In this document: piece after piece, positions 51,331 to 60,367 of the stretch
How the letters are laid out: every line of letters begins with the position of its first letter
Numbering within the stretch: the first letter of the stretch is position 1
Assembly (NCBI GenBank): GCA_031417835.1
Contig: JANOWJ010000070.1
Coordinates: forward strand, 1-64,000
Direction: 5' to 3'
From: JADJLQ01 sp031417835
GTDB lineage: Bacteria; Bacteroidota; Bacteroidia; Chitinophagales; Saprospiraceae
Length of the DNA: 64,000 nucleotides
Notes under the pieces: model-generated
Seen by the model: the letters and a program-made list of their open reading frames with translations, nothing else
Databases searched by the model: none
What the model was told of the DNA's origin: nothing
Made by a program: the position numbers and the translations under genes

Positions 51331-52584
51331 TCAGTCGATGATTACTAATTTGTCAACTGTGATTACTTTACTGTCTTGTGTAAGCTTCACGAAATACAGT
51401 CCGCTTGCAATATGGTCCCGCGAGAGAAAAACTGTCTGCCCCGAAATATTTTTTAATTCTTTTACTGTTTGCCCGAAAGTATTGTAAACTATGAGCGTTG
51501 CGTTTTTGAAAAAATAGTCTGACTGTAAAGTTGCCTGGCTGGAGAAAGGATTGGGAAAAACAGAGCTGGAATTAGAAATACTATTTTCTATCCCTGTCGC
51601 AAGAGAGCATCTATTTCCCATAAACCAAGGCGTAGAAGTAGGATTGGTAGAGAAAAAATTCAAAAGCAGATTGGCAACTTTCTTCTCGCCAATAAGAGAG
51701 AGATGTGTTCCATCAAACTCATAGTCTGTCGGACAATTCCAGATAAGTCCGTCACTTCTTGGAGTTGTACCGTCTGCCCATAAGTATATTCCATAGGTAA
51801 GCCATGGAGCGTTGGCTCCTGTTCCGGAATATTGCAATTGAGCATCTCCATTTATCTGGTCCTCAATAACTTGTTTTACAGCCCACCCTTGCAAATACGC
51901 ATACGGCTCCGGATTATGTGCAGTAGAAGCATATCCTCCATAACTTCTACTTGCCATATAACATAACTTTACGTTAGGGAATCGTGTTTTAATTTCGTTC
52001 ATTATTCTTTTGTATTGCACTATGAGAGAATCATGATACGCTTTTATAGGACCGCCTTCTGCTGGGTTTGCTGATTTGAACCAAATCACCTGCACTTGGT
52101 TAGTAGTTACACCGGCTGCTGTGAGGCGAGCACTTACAGTGTCCCAGTACTCAGTATATTCGGGATCGCTTGGTGATGAAATAACCTCTGCCGGATGTGA
52201 GCCAAGTGCACCGTCAACTAAAGTGAGTTTGGGATTTTTGCCAGGAAAAGCATTTGCAATCGGAATGAATTGTTGAGTTTCTTGTGTGGTGTTTGACACC
52301 CCAATACTCATCCATACAATTCTTCCGTTCACTGCATCGGCATTTCCATTTTTATCAAGACACTGAACCTGTGATGTAAAAGAAAGTCCAGCTGCCCTAT
52401 GAACAGGGGGAGGAAAATTATGTCCGTTTGGGTAGAGCCCACCCATTTTTCCGGTTTGCGGAGAAATTCCAGTACCTAAATCAATTATTGGTATATAGCC
52501 CACCGAAGTTTGTACACAGTTGGGTTGCGAAAAGACAATCCCGATAATTAGAAAGGAAAGTAGGATTGTATACGATGTTTTCAT
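51331..52584 (-). CDS. Exported SGNH-like hydrolase with T9SS sorting domain
   Basis: This 417-residue protein has a signal peptide (1-19) and an SGNH-like core: VWMSIGVSNTTQE near 90 as the Gly-Ser turn, KLCYMASRSYGGY near 205, and the C-terminal catalytic Asp/His in FDGTHLSLIGEKKVA near 290. The last ~75 residues are a T9SS type A domain (SSVFPNPFSSQATLQ, VYNTFGQTV, ASGLYFVKL, VDKLVIID). SGNH enzymes are esterases or lipases; the target here is unknown. The gene stands alone between two long noncoding stretches. Confidence 0.75.
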   Translation of the reverse strand: MKTSYTILLSFLIIGIVFSQPNCVQTSVGYIPIIDLGTGISPQTGKMGGLYPNGHNFPPPVHRAAGLSFTSQVQCLDKNGNADAVNGRIVWMSIGVSNTTQETQQFIPIANAFPGKNPKLTLVDGALGSHPAEVISSPSDPEYTEYWDTVSARLTAAGVTTNQVQVIWFKSANPAEGGPIKAYHDSLIVQYKRIMNEIKTRFPNVKLCYMASRSYGGYASTAHNPEPYAYLQGWAVKQVIEDQINGDAQLQYSGTGANAPWLTYGIYLWADGTTPRSDGLIWNCPTDYEFDGTHLSLIGEKKVANLLLNFFSTNPTSTPWFMGNRCSLATGIENSISNSSSVFPNPFSSQATLQSDYFFKNATLIVYNTFGQTVKELKNISGQTVFLSRDHIASGLYFVKLTQDSKVITVDKLVIID

Positions 52585-53141
52585 GCTTTTAGTTTTATTG
52601 ATTTGATAGTATTTTTATAAAAAGGTTTAATCGGAAGATTGTCAGTGCCAAAATTTTTAACAAAAGGACACACCTATAGTTACAGGTTGTCTCGAATGTT
52701 TGTCATTTTAGCAATGGAACCAACGTTTGGGTCTAAAGCTGTATAAATACTTCTGCATCCCTTAGTTTACTGGCAATTAATATGTTTTTTATGGTCCTGA
52801 CACCAAATATAACCTGCTTTAATTGTTAAATAGTCACGTAATAAAAGATCAAAAAATGGCAATAATAGTACCTTTGGCGTGCCTCAGACTATTCATGTTG
52901 CTCCAGTCCGTGGCCGGGCTTCGTACCACCAAAGGGAAAAAATCTAAAGGACACTACCCTTGCTTACCTTGTGGCTGTTTAACCAAATTTTCTGATACAA
53001 TGGGCCCTAAAAAATCACGGTTTTGCCAAATTAATTTTTATTTAACCCGATTTGATGTCCGTTAGAAAACGATCTGTGATACTCGCGTGATAAATTGCCA
53101 CGACCTTTATACGATTAAAAAATAATATAAAAAGATAAGCT
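52585..53141. other. Noncoding gap with a GC-richer inverted repeat
   Basis: About 560 bases with only doubtful ORFs. A GC-richer island at about 52865-52945 has CCTTTGG (52871-52877) paired with CCAAAGG (52929-52935) around a GGCCGGGC core. On the minus strand the island also reads as a short peptide. It could be a structured RNA or a gene remnant; I cannot decide. Otherwise nothing was recognised. Confidence 0.4.
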
Positions 53142-54209
53142 ATGAATCAAATGTTATTAATCATCCTGCTTTTTGCGAATCTCTCGCAATGTACTAATAC
53201 TAAAATGGCTACTTTACCGATGGTAGAGTCTGTAGAGTTGGAAGCTACTTACATAGATACCACTTGGACCACCAAAGTGCAAAAGTCCAAAGATGATTGG
53301 AAAAAAAAATTGAGCCAGGACCAATATCACATCACCCGAGAGCAGGGCACGGAGCGCCCATTCAGCAGTGCTTTATATGATATCCATGATGAAGGCATTT
53401 ACAGTTGTCTGTCATGTGACAATCCCTTATTTAATTCAAAGACTAAGTTTAATTCAGGAACCGGATGGCCCAGTTTTTATGACCCTTACTATGCCCGGAG
53501 TGTGCATGTATCGATGGATAATTCCGGGGGAATGGTCAGAGATGAAATCACTTGTGCCCGATGTGATGCACATCTGGGTCACGTATTCAATGATGGACCT
53601 CAGCCCACCGGACTTAGATATTGTATGAATGGTATAGCCATGAAGTTTGTAAAAAAAGAAAATATAAAAAGCAAAGCAGCAGCAGTAAAGACTGTATTTG
53701 CAGCAGGGTGTTTCTGGTGTCTTGAGGCGGTATTTGAAAACATCAAAGGAGTGCTATCGGTCACATCAGGTTATGCAGGAGGATCGGAACAAAACCCTAC
53801 TTATGAAATGGTAGGCGGAGGCAAGACGAGTCATGCAGAAGCGGTCGAAGTCACGTATGATTCAACGATTATAAAGTATAGCGATTTAGTACGGGTGTTT
53901 TTTGCATCTCAAGACCCGACTCAGGTCAACGGTCAAGGACCAGATCACGGACCCCAGTATCGATCAATTGCATTTTATAAAAATGATGCGGAGAAAAAAA
54001 TTATAGAAGATTATATCAAAGGACTTACCACTTCCGGCAAATTTAAAAAACCAATTGCAGCTCAGGTATTGCCTATGGCCAAGTATTGGCTGGCAGAAGA
54101 TTACCATCAGGACTATGTAAAACATCACCCGGATAATCCGTATGTGTTGAATGAGTCCATTCCTAGATTCAAAAGAACAATGGCGCAAGTAAAGGATTTG
54201 GTTCGGTAA
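53142..54209 (+). CDS. msrAB: Bifunctional methionine sulfoxide reductase, MsrB-MsrA fusion, exported
   Basis: This 355-residue protein has a signal/lipoprotein-like N-terminus (LIILLFANLSQC, Cys17). The MsrB domain (about 50-170) has zinc Cys pairs Cys89/Cys92 and Cys138/Cys141 and catalytic Cys161 in RYCMN. The MsrA domain (about 183-350) has catalytic Cys190 in AAGCFWC and GYAGGSEQNPTYEMV. It repairs both S- and R-methionine sulfoxide, here probably in the envelope. The MsrB-first order is the reverse of the PilB-type MsrA-MsrB. No thioredoxin domain is fused. Confidence 0.92.
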   Translation: MNQMLLIILLFANLSQCTNTKMATLPMVESVELEATYIDTTWTTKVQKSKDDWKKKLSQDQYHITREQGTERPFSSALYDIHDEGIYSCLSCDNPLFNSKTKFNSGTGWPSFYDPYYARSVHVSMDNSGGMVRDEITCARCDAHLGHVFNDGPQPTGLRYCMNGIAMKFVKKENIKSKAAAVKTVFAAGCFWCLEAVFENIKGVLSVTSGYAGGSEQNPTYEMVGGGKTSHAEAVEVTYDSTIIKYSDLVRVFFASQDPTQVNGQGPDHGPQYRSIAFYKNDAEKKIIEDYIKGLTTSGKFKKPIAAQVLPMAKYWLAEDYHQDYVKHHPDNPYVLNESIPRFKRTMAQVKDLVR

Positions 54210-54235
54210 AGGCGGAGAGCAGACAGGTACAAACT

Positions 54236-54294
54236 CAGAAGTGAGACTCAGACTCAGATTTCAGACTCAGATCTGATTCTGACTCTCACTTCTG
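54236..54294. repeat. 24-base inverted repeat between convergent genes
   Basis: Arm 54236-54259 and arm 54271-54294 are reverse complements at 22 of 24 positions, built of CAGA/GACTCA words, with an 11-base loop. It separates the MsrBA gene from the convergent S9 peptidase and could act as a bidirectional terminator, though no clean T-run follows. Its words resemble the low-complexity tract at 6368. Confidence 0.6.
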
Positions 54295-54308
54295 ATTCTC
54301 ACTCTTCT

Positions 54309-56407
54309 TCACTTTAGTTTTCGTACAAAAAAATCAGCTACGGCACTATGGACTTTGACGGCATTAGCCCACTTCATCCAATGGTGAGTGTCATCTACGA
54401 TGAGCATGGATTCATACGGAACACCGCGCTTAGCCAGACGATTGATCAAGTCTGTACTTTGATTGACCCGCACATTACGATCGTCATCTGCATGGATGAC
54501 GAGTACCGGCGATCGCCAGGTATCCATAAAAGCTATGGGGGATGATCGCCATGCTGTTTGCACCGATTTATCGTAATCAGGAGCTTTTTCTATTTTATTG
54601 ATATTAGCCGCTATGATCGAGGCATTGACACCCCAGTCATGCACACCATGGATATCTACCCCAGCAGCAAAAAGTCTGGAGTCTTTGGCCAAAGCCATAG
54701 CAGTAAGATAACCACCATACGATCCACCATAGATGCCTATTTTTTTCGCATCTATATAGGACTGTCTAGCCAACCACTCTCCGGCTGCTTTGATATCCTG
54801 ATATTCTGAAGCTCCGAATATGCCTCCCCGAGCAGGCTGATGAAATTCATATCCATAACCTATACCCAGGCGGTAATTGACAGATAAAACCACAAAACCT
54901 AAACTAGCCAAGTATTGATTTGAGATATATGCATTGGAGTAATAATCTGAATAATGCCATCCCAGCAACATCTGTCTGGGTGGACCCCCATGTACATATA
55001 CTATGGCTGGTTTTTTTACAACCCCACCCGGCGGCAAAAATAAATCGGCATGTACGCTCATGCCATCTGGCGCGGTAAAGACCACTTGTGTAGGAGTTAT
55101 GAGTTTGTCTAATGGAAAATCGTTTGGCACCAATTCATTACCTAAGCGTTGTACCGTTGGTTGGTTTCTACCTAATTTTAAGATTGCTGGCAATGGAGGT
55201 TGGCTGGCTGTAGCATGGATGAATGCTACGACATTGCCATTGTCAACCAGCACAGGTGCCCATTCTAATCCTGTACCGGGAGTATAGACTTGGAGATCAG
55301 CCTTGGCTACACTGACTCGCGCGGCATGTCGTCGCTCGATATCCAATGGATCAGGGCCTGTGTTGGCACTGAATGTCAATTGTGTCTTATCGCTGCTGAT
55401 GCGGATATGTTCGCACATAAAATTACCCGGAGTCAATAACAGCTCTTGACCACCACTCGCCGATATAGAATACAAGTGAGGCCATCCATCGTGATAAGAT
55501 AAAAACACGATACGATCTCCTGCACCCCAATGCAGATTGGTACCACCATGTGTTGTGGGTAAAGATCCTCTTAAGGTCTTTGGGGCTTTCCAGAGCAATG
55601 TCTCTTTATTGGTGGCGATATCGGCGATATAAATGCTCCAGGGTCGATGCCGTTTGATCAACACTGAATCCGGTGCCCCTCCTAATCCTGGCGTCCGTAC
55701 AAAAACTATTTTTTTACCATCCAACGACCAACGCGGAGAACTATCAAATGTAAATGACGGGGTAATCCAACGGATCGATGAACGCTCTTTGGAATAAATA
55801 CCTATGATAGAATGATCTCCTCTGACTGATACAAACATTAACTCGGTGCCATCAGGACTCCAGGATAAAGAATTGACGGTACCTCTGACTGCAAAAAGGT
55901 TTTTGGCCGATTGAATACTATCGATCGATGAAGTCCACACCTGGGTATTTTTAATAAATGCGATCATCTTACTATTTGGATGAATAACTGGCTCATCTCC
56001 TTCAGACAAATACTTGACCTCGCCTCCTTGAAAAGGGATGCTGCCGATTTTGGCAGTAAAAGGGAAAAGATCGCCCGCCGGATTGACTGGCAGTCCACTT
56101 TCCCAATTGCTACCATGCTCGCCACCGCGCACAAATACCACCTGCTGCCCATCATCTGAAATACTAAGACTGGTAATCTCCTGGCCATCATCCTGTGTAT
56201 AATTCGTAAGTTTTCTAGGTTTGTAATCAGGTCCTTCTGCGACATAGACATTGCGTCGACCCTGTTCATCATAGCCCAGGCTATTTTGGATCCCGAAGGA
56301 GCAGCGACTAATTCTGTAGGGAAAGGGTATTTTTTGAAGGATTCAAATGGAATGTGTTGAGCTGCTAACTGTAAGGGTAAGCATAAAAGCAGAAGAAGTT
56401 TTTTCAT
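54309..56407 (-). pseudogene. S9 (prolyl oligopeptidase/acylaminoacyl-like) peptidase, frameshifted
   Basis: The gene starts at 56407 with a signal (KKLLLLLCLPLQLAAQ) and reads to SGSKIAWA. The sequence then continues in another frame as YDEQGRRNVYVAEGPDY and onward to 54309. One base is missing at about 56273-56283. The rest is intact: propeller blades (SWSPDGTELMFVSVRG) and a hydrolase domain with Ser in IYGGSYGGYLTA, Asp in HADDDRNV and His in VDDTHHW. It would encode an exported peptidase of about 690 residues. It is a real inactivated gene or an assembly indel. Confidence 0.75.
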
Positions 56408-56456
56408 GAAATTAAAAGTAGTGAATTGCGTGAGGATTCTATAAATTTTTAAAAAA

Positions 56457-56929
56457 TCAATATAAGTAACGAAATGCTTTTTTCCCGTCTTGTATTTCAA
56501 TTTTAGTTATGCTAGACAATAAGATTGATTTTCTTATTAATGGGAAAAAACGAGACTGGACTCCGATTACGCTTGTATCAGTTACGAACAATCTATCAAA
56601 ATAATAAATAATTTTTTTGTTATTTTGCCCATAAGTAATTCTAGTTTCAATTGAAGGACTGCTTTTTAGTTTTCTGATATTTCCTTTTTTATCAATACAA
56701 TCAATAATTTGAATATTGTTTTTTAAATAACTGTACCTAGTTCCCAAAAGGGACCTTGAACTTGAACTTCCTTTAGGTCAATCGAATCAATTTTTACAAA
56801 TTGATTTTTAAAACTATCTAGGGGAATAAAATATGTCTTACATGATATAAAGGACAAAAGGCCTAAAAAGAATAATAGCTGAAAACACCTAATGAAGTTT
56901 CTCAATGAAAAAGAATTGAACTTGTTCAC
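56457..56929 (-). pseudogene. Small lipoprotein gene, frameshifted
   Basis: The first frame starts with GTG at 56929 and encodes a lipoprotein signal (LFFLGLLSFISC) followed by DSFKNQFVKIDSIDLKEVQV. From about 56745 the frame shifts by one base. The next frame continues as TRYSYLKNNIQIIDCIDKKG, PSIETRITYG, IYYFDRLFVTD and TKIEIQDGKKAFRYLY. I recall this as a small lipoprotein family of Bacteroidota of unknown function. Its start overlaps the stop of the AlbA_2 protein gene in a GTGA junction, so it was originally translationally coupled to that gene. Confidence 0.65.
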
Positions 56930-58086
56930 CTCTGTTGCCTACGCGGGATCTTAACAATAAATTGTTCACCCTCCACATCGTTTATAAGTTCAATATTTGG
57001 CTGTTCTTTTATCGCTCTTTTCACCCCAGATCCTAAACCACTATAAGGTAAGGTATGTACACTAAAGGCTACCAACTGATTATTTCGAATGATAGGGTTA
57101 CCAAACTTTATATCTTCCACCGTTAAACTATTGGGTAATTTGCCGGGACTTATAATTTCAATTCGATCATCAAAAATGAATATTCGGATAGACGCATTTT
57201 TAAAATAATCTCTGTGCACTAGAGCATTTTGAAGCAGTTCGATCAAGGCAATCTTAGATACTTCTAATTTGCCCGGAGAATTAAAGTTTTCGCCGGATTG
57301 AATATGATGAAGATTACTCATCAAAAAATCAATGGCCTTATTAAAAAGCTCCGGAATAGTACCAGTCAAATCTTTCGGCTTGCTTCGATATTCATTGCCT
57401 GCACTGTCGCTACCAAAATAGGAAACAGCTTTAATTGTAAAAGCAGGTTTAATGCTTTGGGGTTCTTTGCCAAAAAACAAGAGTCCGGCCAGTGTCAATT
57501 GATTATTCCTTAATACCTTTTTTGCTTTTAATGCTTGTTCAAATGTCAAGCCCTTTTCTTCAAATGTGGTATCAAATTCTTTTTTAAAATACGTTGCAAA
57601 TATTTTCTCATCAATATCTACCATGCCCGTCCCAAATATTTCCATTTCATCGGCCAAAAGATTGCCGCTGCTTTGAAATAGTCGCATAATCTCAGCATTA
57701 TCGGTCAACAATCTTTTATTTGATCCCTGTTTGATGAAAATTTCGCCTTTTGGGGTTTTATACGGCTTGTTAACGCCTTCTTTAATGTGTATAATGAGTA
57801 TTTTTTTTCCTGAAGTCTTTACAACTTCAGTTGTTACATATACCGGAGGTTTAATCTGGTCAGCTAATAAAGAGACTATTCTGTCATACGATTCTATTTG
57901 TTCTAAAGAAATTCCAACAATGGCACCAGTCACATCTTCTATGCCGATTAATACCTCACCACCTAATGAATTAGACATGGCCACTAATTCTTGGGCTACA
58001 CTTTCCTTATGAGGCAGATCTACTTTAAATTGGACCTTGCTGGTTTCGCCCGTACTGATTATTTCTAAAATGTTTGCTTCCGTCAT
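56926..58086 (-). CDS. AlbA_2/ATP-binding (COG2865-type) putative regulator
   Basis: This 386-residue protein has an N-terminal Schlafen AlbA_2 domain (about 1-130): GETSKVQFKVDLP, NSLGGEVLIGIED, IKEGVNKPYKTPKGEIFIKQGS. The C-terminal GHKL-like ATP-binding domain has ALIELLQNALVHRDYF (the N-box) and FDDRIEIISPGKLPN with GLGSGVKRAI. COG2865 members are predicted transcriptional regulators or RecG-like proteins; none is well characterised. I chose the ATG at 58086 because an earlier TTG (58110) lies inside the TATTTTTG promoter box. A link with mobile or defence genes is possible but not shown. Confidence 0.82.
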   Translation of the reverse strand: MTEANILEIISTGETSKVQFKVDLPHKESVAQELVAMSNSLGGEVLIGIEDVTGAIVGISLEQIESYDRIVSLLADQIKPPVYVTTEVVKTSGKKILIIHIKEGVNKPYKTPKGEIFIKQGSNKRLLTDNAEIMRLFQSSGNLLADEMEIFGTGMVDIDEKIFATYFKKEFDTTFEEKGLTFEQALKAKKVLRNNQLTLAGLLFFGKEPQSIKPAFTIKAVSYFGSDSAGNEYRSKPKDLTGTIPELFNKAIDFLMSNLHHIQSGENFNSPGKLEVSKIALIELLQNALVHRDYFKNASIRIFIFDDRIEIISPGKLPNSLTVEDIKFGNPIIRNNQLVAFSVHTLPYSGLGSGVKRAIKEQPNIELINDVEGEQFIVKIPRRQQR

Positions 58087-58107
58087 GTCATAGGTATCAT
58101 ATTGAAA

Positions 58108-58115
58108 CAAAAATA
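58108..58115 (-). promoter_or_regulatory. Minus-7 box (TATTTTTG) of the AlbA_2 protein gene
   Basis: On the minus strand TATTTTTG matches TAnnTTTG and ends 21 bases before the ATG at 58086. It contains the upstream TTG (58110), which excludes that start. Confidence 0.55.
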
Positions 58116-58197
58116 CAAATTATTGAAGTCACTATAGAAATAGCCTAAAAGGGTATGGATTTTTTTTGAAAGGAGTAGCAGGATAATTAAAACGCCT

Positions 58198-60360
58198 CTA
58201 ATTAAAAAATACCTCATCTATAAACACCCATCCCCTTTCGCCTTTACCGGGATGCCAAGATGGAAGCCTTGGCAGTGGCTTGGCATTGATCTTATAATAA
58301 AGGTACTTGACTCCTCCAAGATCTATATGAACTACATCATTCTTTACAGTTCCCAATTCTTTTTTGGTAAGTGCAGGAGGATTTACTTTTTTTAGTAATT
58401 TAAGTGTCGATGGACTGTGGCCGGCATAGATTAAGACTTCAGCTGGGAGTAAAATATAAGATGATACACTCTTATTGATGCTCATCGTGATATTATATAC
58501 AGGCTGGAACGTATCCACCTGGAACAGGGCACTGAAGGGCTGCTCTCTGAACCCAATCCATGCTTCATCTTTAAAATTACTTGCTGGCCCTTTCTTGCCG
58601 TCTATGAGGGTGAGTCCACCCTTAGCTTTATATTTTTCATCTGGTGTGCTGAGCAACTCAGCTTTTTGTGCGATGATCCCTTGTTTAAAAAATGGCCACT
58701 CGATCACGGGACTGGAGAGCCACCCTTCTTTTACTGCCCGGGCTTTGATCAATGTATAGCCTTTGTTGATAGCGATCGGAGATGAATAGACTGGACCAGT
58801 AGCACTGTCTGGTACGGACCCATCTGTCGTGTAGCGTATGACTACACCACGGATCTGATGTTTGAGTCCGACAGAATCATGGAGAGTAAGGATTTCAGAT
58901 TCATTGATTTTAGTAGGTGAGGTGAGCGGCAATATTTCGGTGGAGTCCGGGCGATATCCGAGATTAAATCGAATTTTATTAACCTTAGGATCCAGCGACT
59001 TAAGATCCTCTGGCGTCACCTTGGTATTCCATAAAAACACTTCACGCAACAGCGGCGATTTTTGCAATTGAGCTAAAATGGTTGCATCTACAGCCGTTCC
59101 GGCTATAGCCAGCGATGTCAATGCCGGCAAAGTACTTAACACCAAGGCACTTTTATTGGTGATGCTCGAGTGATTTAAAATTAGTTTTTCAAGATTGATA
59201 AATTTACCTAATGAAGCAATGTCGTCATCTGTTGCCGGCATATTATCCATATTGAGTACGACGAGCTGATCTTTGATCTTTAAGAGTTCAGTCAGTTTAG
59301 TGGGGTTATATTTTTCCCGAACAAAAAAATCTGCTTGGAGTGCAGGCGTGTTTTGATCCAATGGGAATACCGCACAATATGGATCATTCATTTTTTGGAT
59401 CAATGTAGCATCGGCTGCGGGGAAGTTGTACTTCTTTATCGTAATCTCTGTCCGCTGTATAAATGGCGCAGCTAGTAGCATTAAAGTATCCGTAGGATCG
59501 TAAGCTCTAATTTGTTTTTTTAGATCCGCACCAGACAAAATCCATTGCCGGATTAAATTTTTTTCTTCGTAGGTCAGTTGTGGTTTGCCAGTGGGAGGCA
59601 TGTGCTTTTTATCATCGAGTGGTAAATCTATATTTAGTAGGATTTGACTTTGGGCATCACCAGCGATCCAGACCGGACCATGCTTACCCCCTTTGGCCAT
59701 ACCGGCTTCTGAAGTCAGGTCAAGATCTCCTTTGGCCTTTTGAGGATTGTGACAGGTCACACACTTTGATTGAAATAATGGCATGAGTGCCGCTTGAAAT
59801 AAACTGCTCGAATCGGTGATCGGACTTGAGGCAGCGGTACTGTCCTTTTGAACTGGTTGCAAGATGAATCTATCGCCATGGGTCAACCTCGCACCTTGAT
59901 GACTGGCTGCAATCAATAGGAACAGCAACGAAAAAAGAAAAACCGGTAACCCTGTTTTTGGTACATCTGTAGACTGACACCACAACATCAGAATATAAGA
60001 TCCAATCGCGAATATCACACTCAGGGTGCGATGCCAATATAATGTATCACCGCCATAACCCTCCTCTTTGGATAAAAACATACCCATCAAAGCAGTCAGT
60101 ACAGCGGTGAAAGCAGATATGGTCAAAGTAAATGCAAAAATGGACTGAAAAGATATCGCATCTAGTTGTTTTCTAAAAAGCCAGAAAAGGCTAGAAAGCA
60201 TGAAGGTACCTATAGGCAGGTGCAATAATAATGGATGCATGCGACCGACTGACTGCAAGACCGGTGGCAGCACTATCTTGTTTTGAAATAAAAATAAAAA
60301 TAGCAGCATGGCTGCCAATATCGTACTGAGATGAGCTGTAATCCGGATAAAATCTTTCAT
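58198..60360 (-). CDS. Membrane c-type cytochrome with chitobiase-like C-terminal domain
   Basis: This ~720-residue protein has an N-terminal module of about five membrane helices with HPLLLHLPIGTF (DUF2231-like). It is followed by a c-type haem motif CVTCHNPQKAKGDLDL (PSCyt-like), leucine-rich-like repeats (NLEKLILNHSSITNKSALVL), a chitobiase/beta-hexosaminidase C-terminal type domain (VIRYTTDGSVPDS) and a terminal carbohydrate-binding-like sandwich. The start at 60360 (MKDFIRITAHL) avoids overlap with the DUF1501 gene. It is third in a transcript with DUF1501 and PSCyt1/DUF1553 genes. It is probably an electron-transfer component that docks to a surface substrate. Confidence 0.8.
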   Translation of the reverse strand: MKDFIRITAHLSTILAAMLLFLFLFQNKIVLPPVLQSVGRMHPLLLHLPIGTFMLSSLFWLFRKQLDAISFQSIFAFTLTISAFTAVLTALMGMFLSKEEGYGGDTLYWHRTLSVIFAIGSYILMLWCQSTDVPKTGLPVFLFSLLFLLIAASHQGARLTHGDRFILQPVQKDSTAASSPITDSSSLFQAALMPLFQSKCVTCHNPQKAKGDLDLTSEAGMAKGGKHGPVWIAGDAQSQILLNIDLPLDDKKHMPPTGKPQLTYEEKNLIRQWILSGADLKKQIRAYDPTDTLMLLAAPFIQRTEITIKKYNFPAADATLIQKMNDPYCAVFPLDQNTPALQADFFVREKYNPTKLTELLKIKDQLVVLNMDNMPATDDDIASLGKFINLEKLILNHSSITNKSALVLSTLPALTSLAIAGTAVDATILAQLQKSPLLREVFLWNTKVTPEDLKSLDPKVNKIRFNLGYRPDSTEILPLTSPTKINESEILTLHDSVGLKHQIRGVVIRYTTDGSVPDSATGPVYSSPIAINKGYTLIKARAVKEGWLSSPVIEWPFFKQGIIAQKAELLSTPDEKYKAKGGLTLIDGKKGPASNFKDEAWIGFREQPFSALFQVDTFQPVYNITMSINKSVSSYILLPAEVLIYAGHSPSTLKLLKKVNPPALTKKELGTVKNDVVHIDLGGVKYLYYKINAKPLPRLPSWHPGKGERGWVFIDEVFFN

Positions 60361-60367
60361 GCGTACA

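Noticed and set aside
52823..53065. 80-codon plus-strand ORF before msrAB
   Set aside because: No recognisable domain, and it crosses the inverted-repeat island; composition does not look coding.
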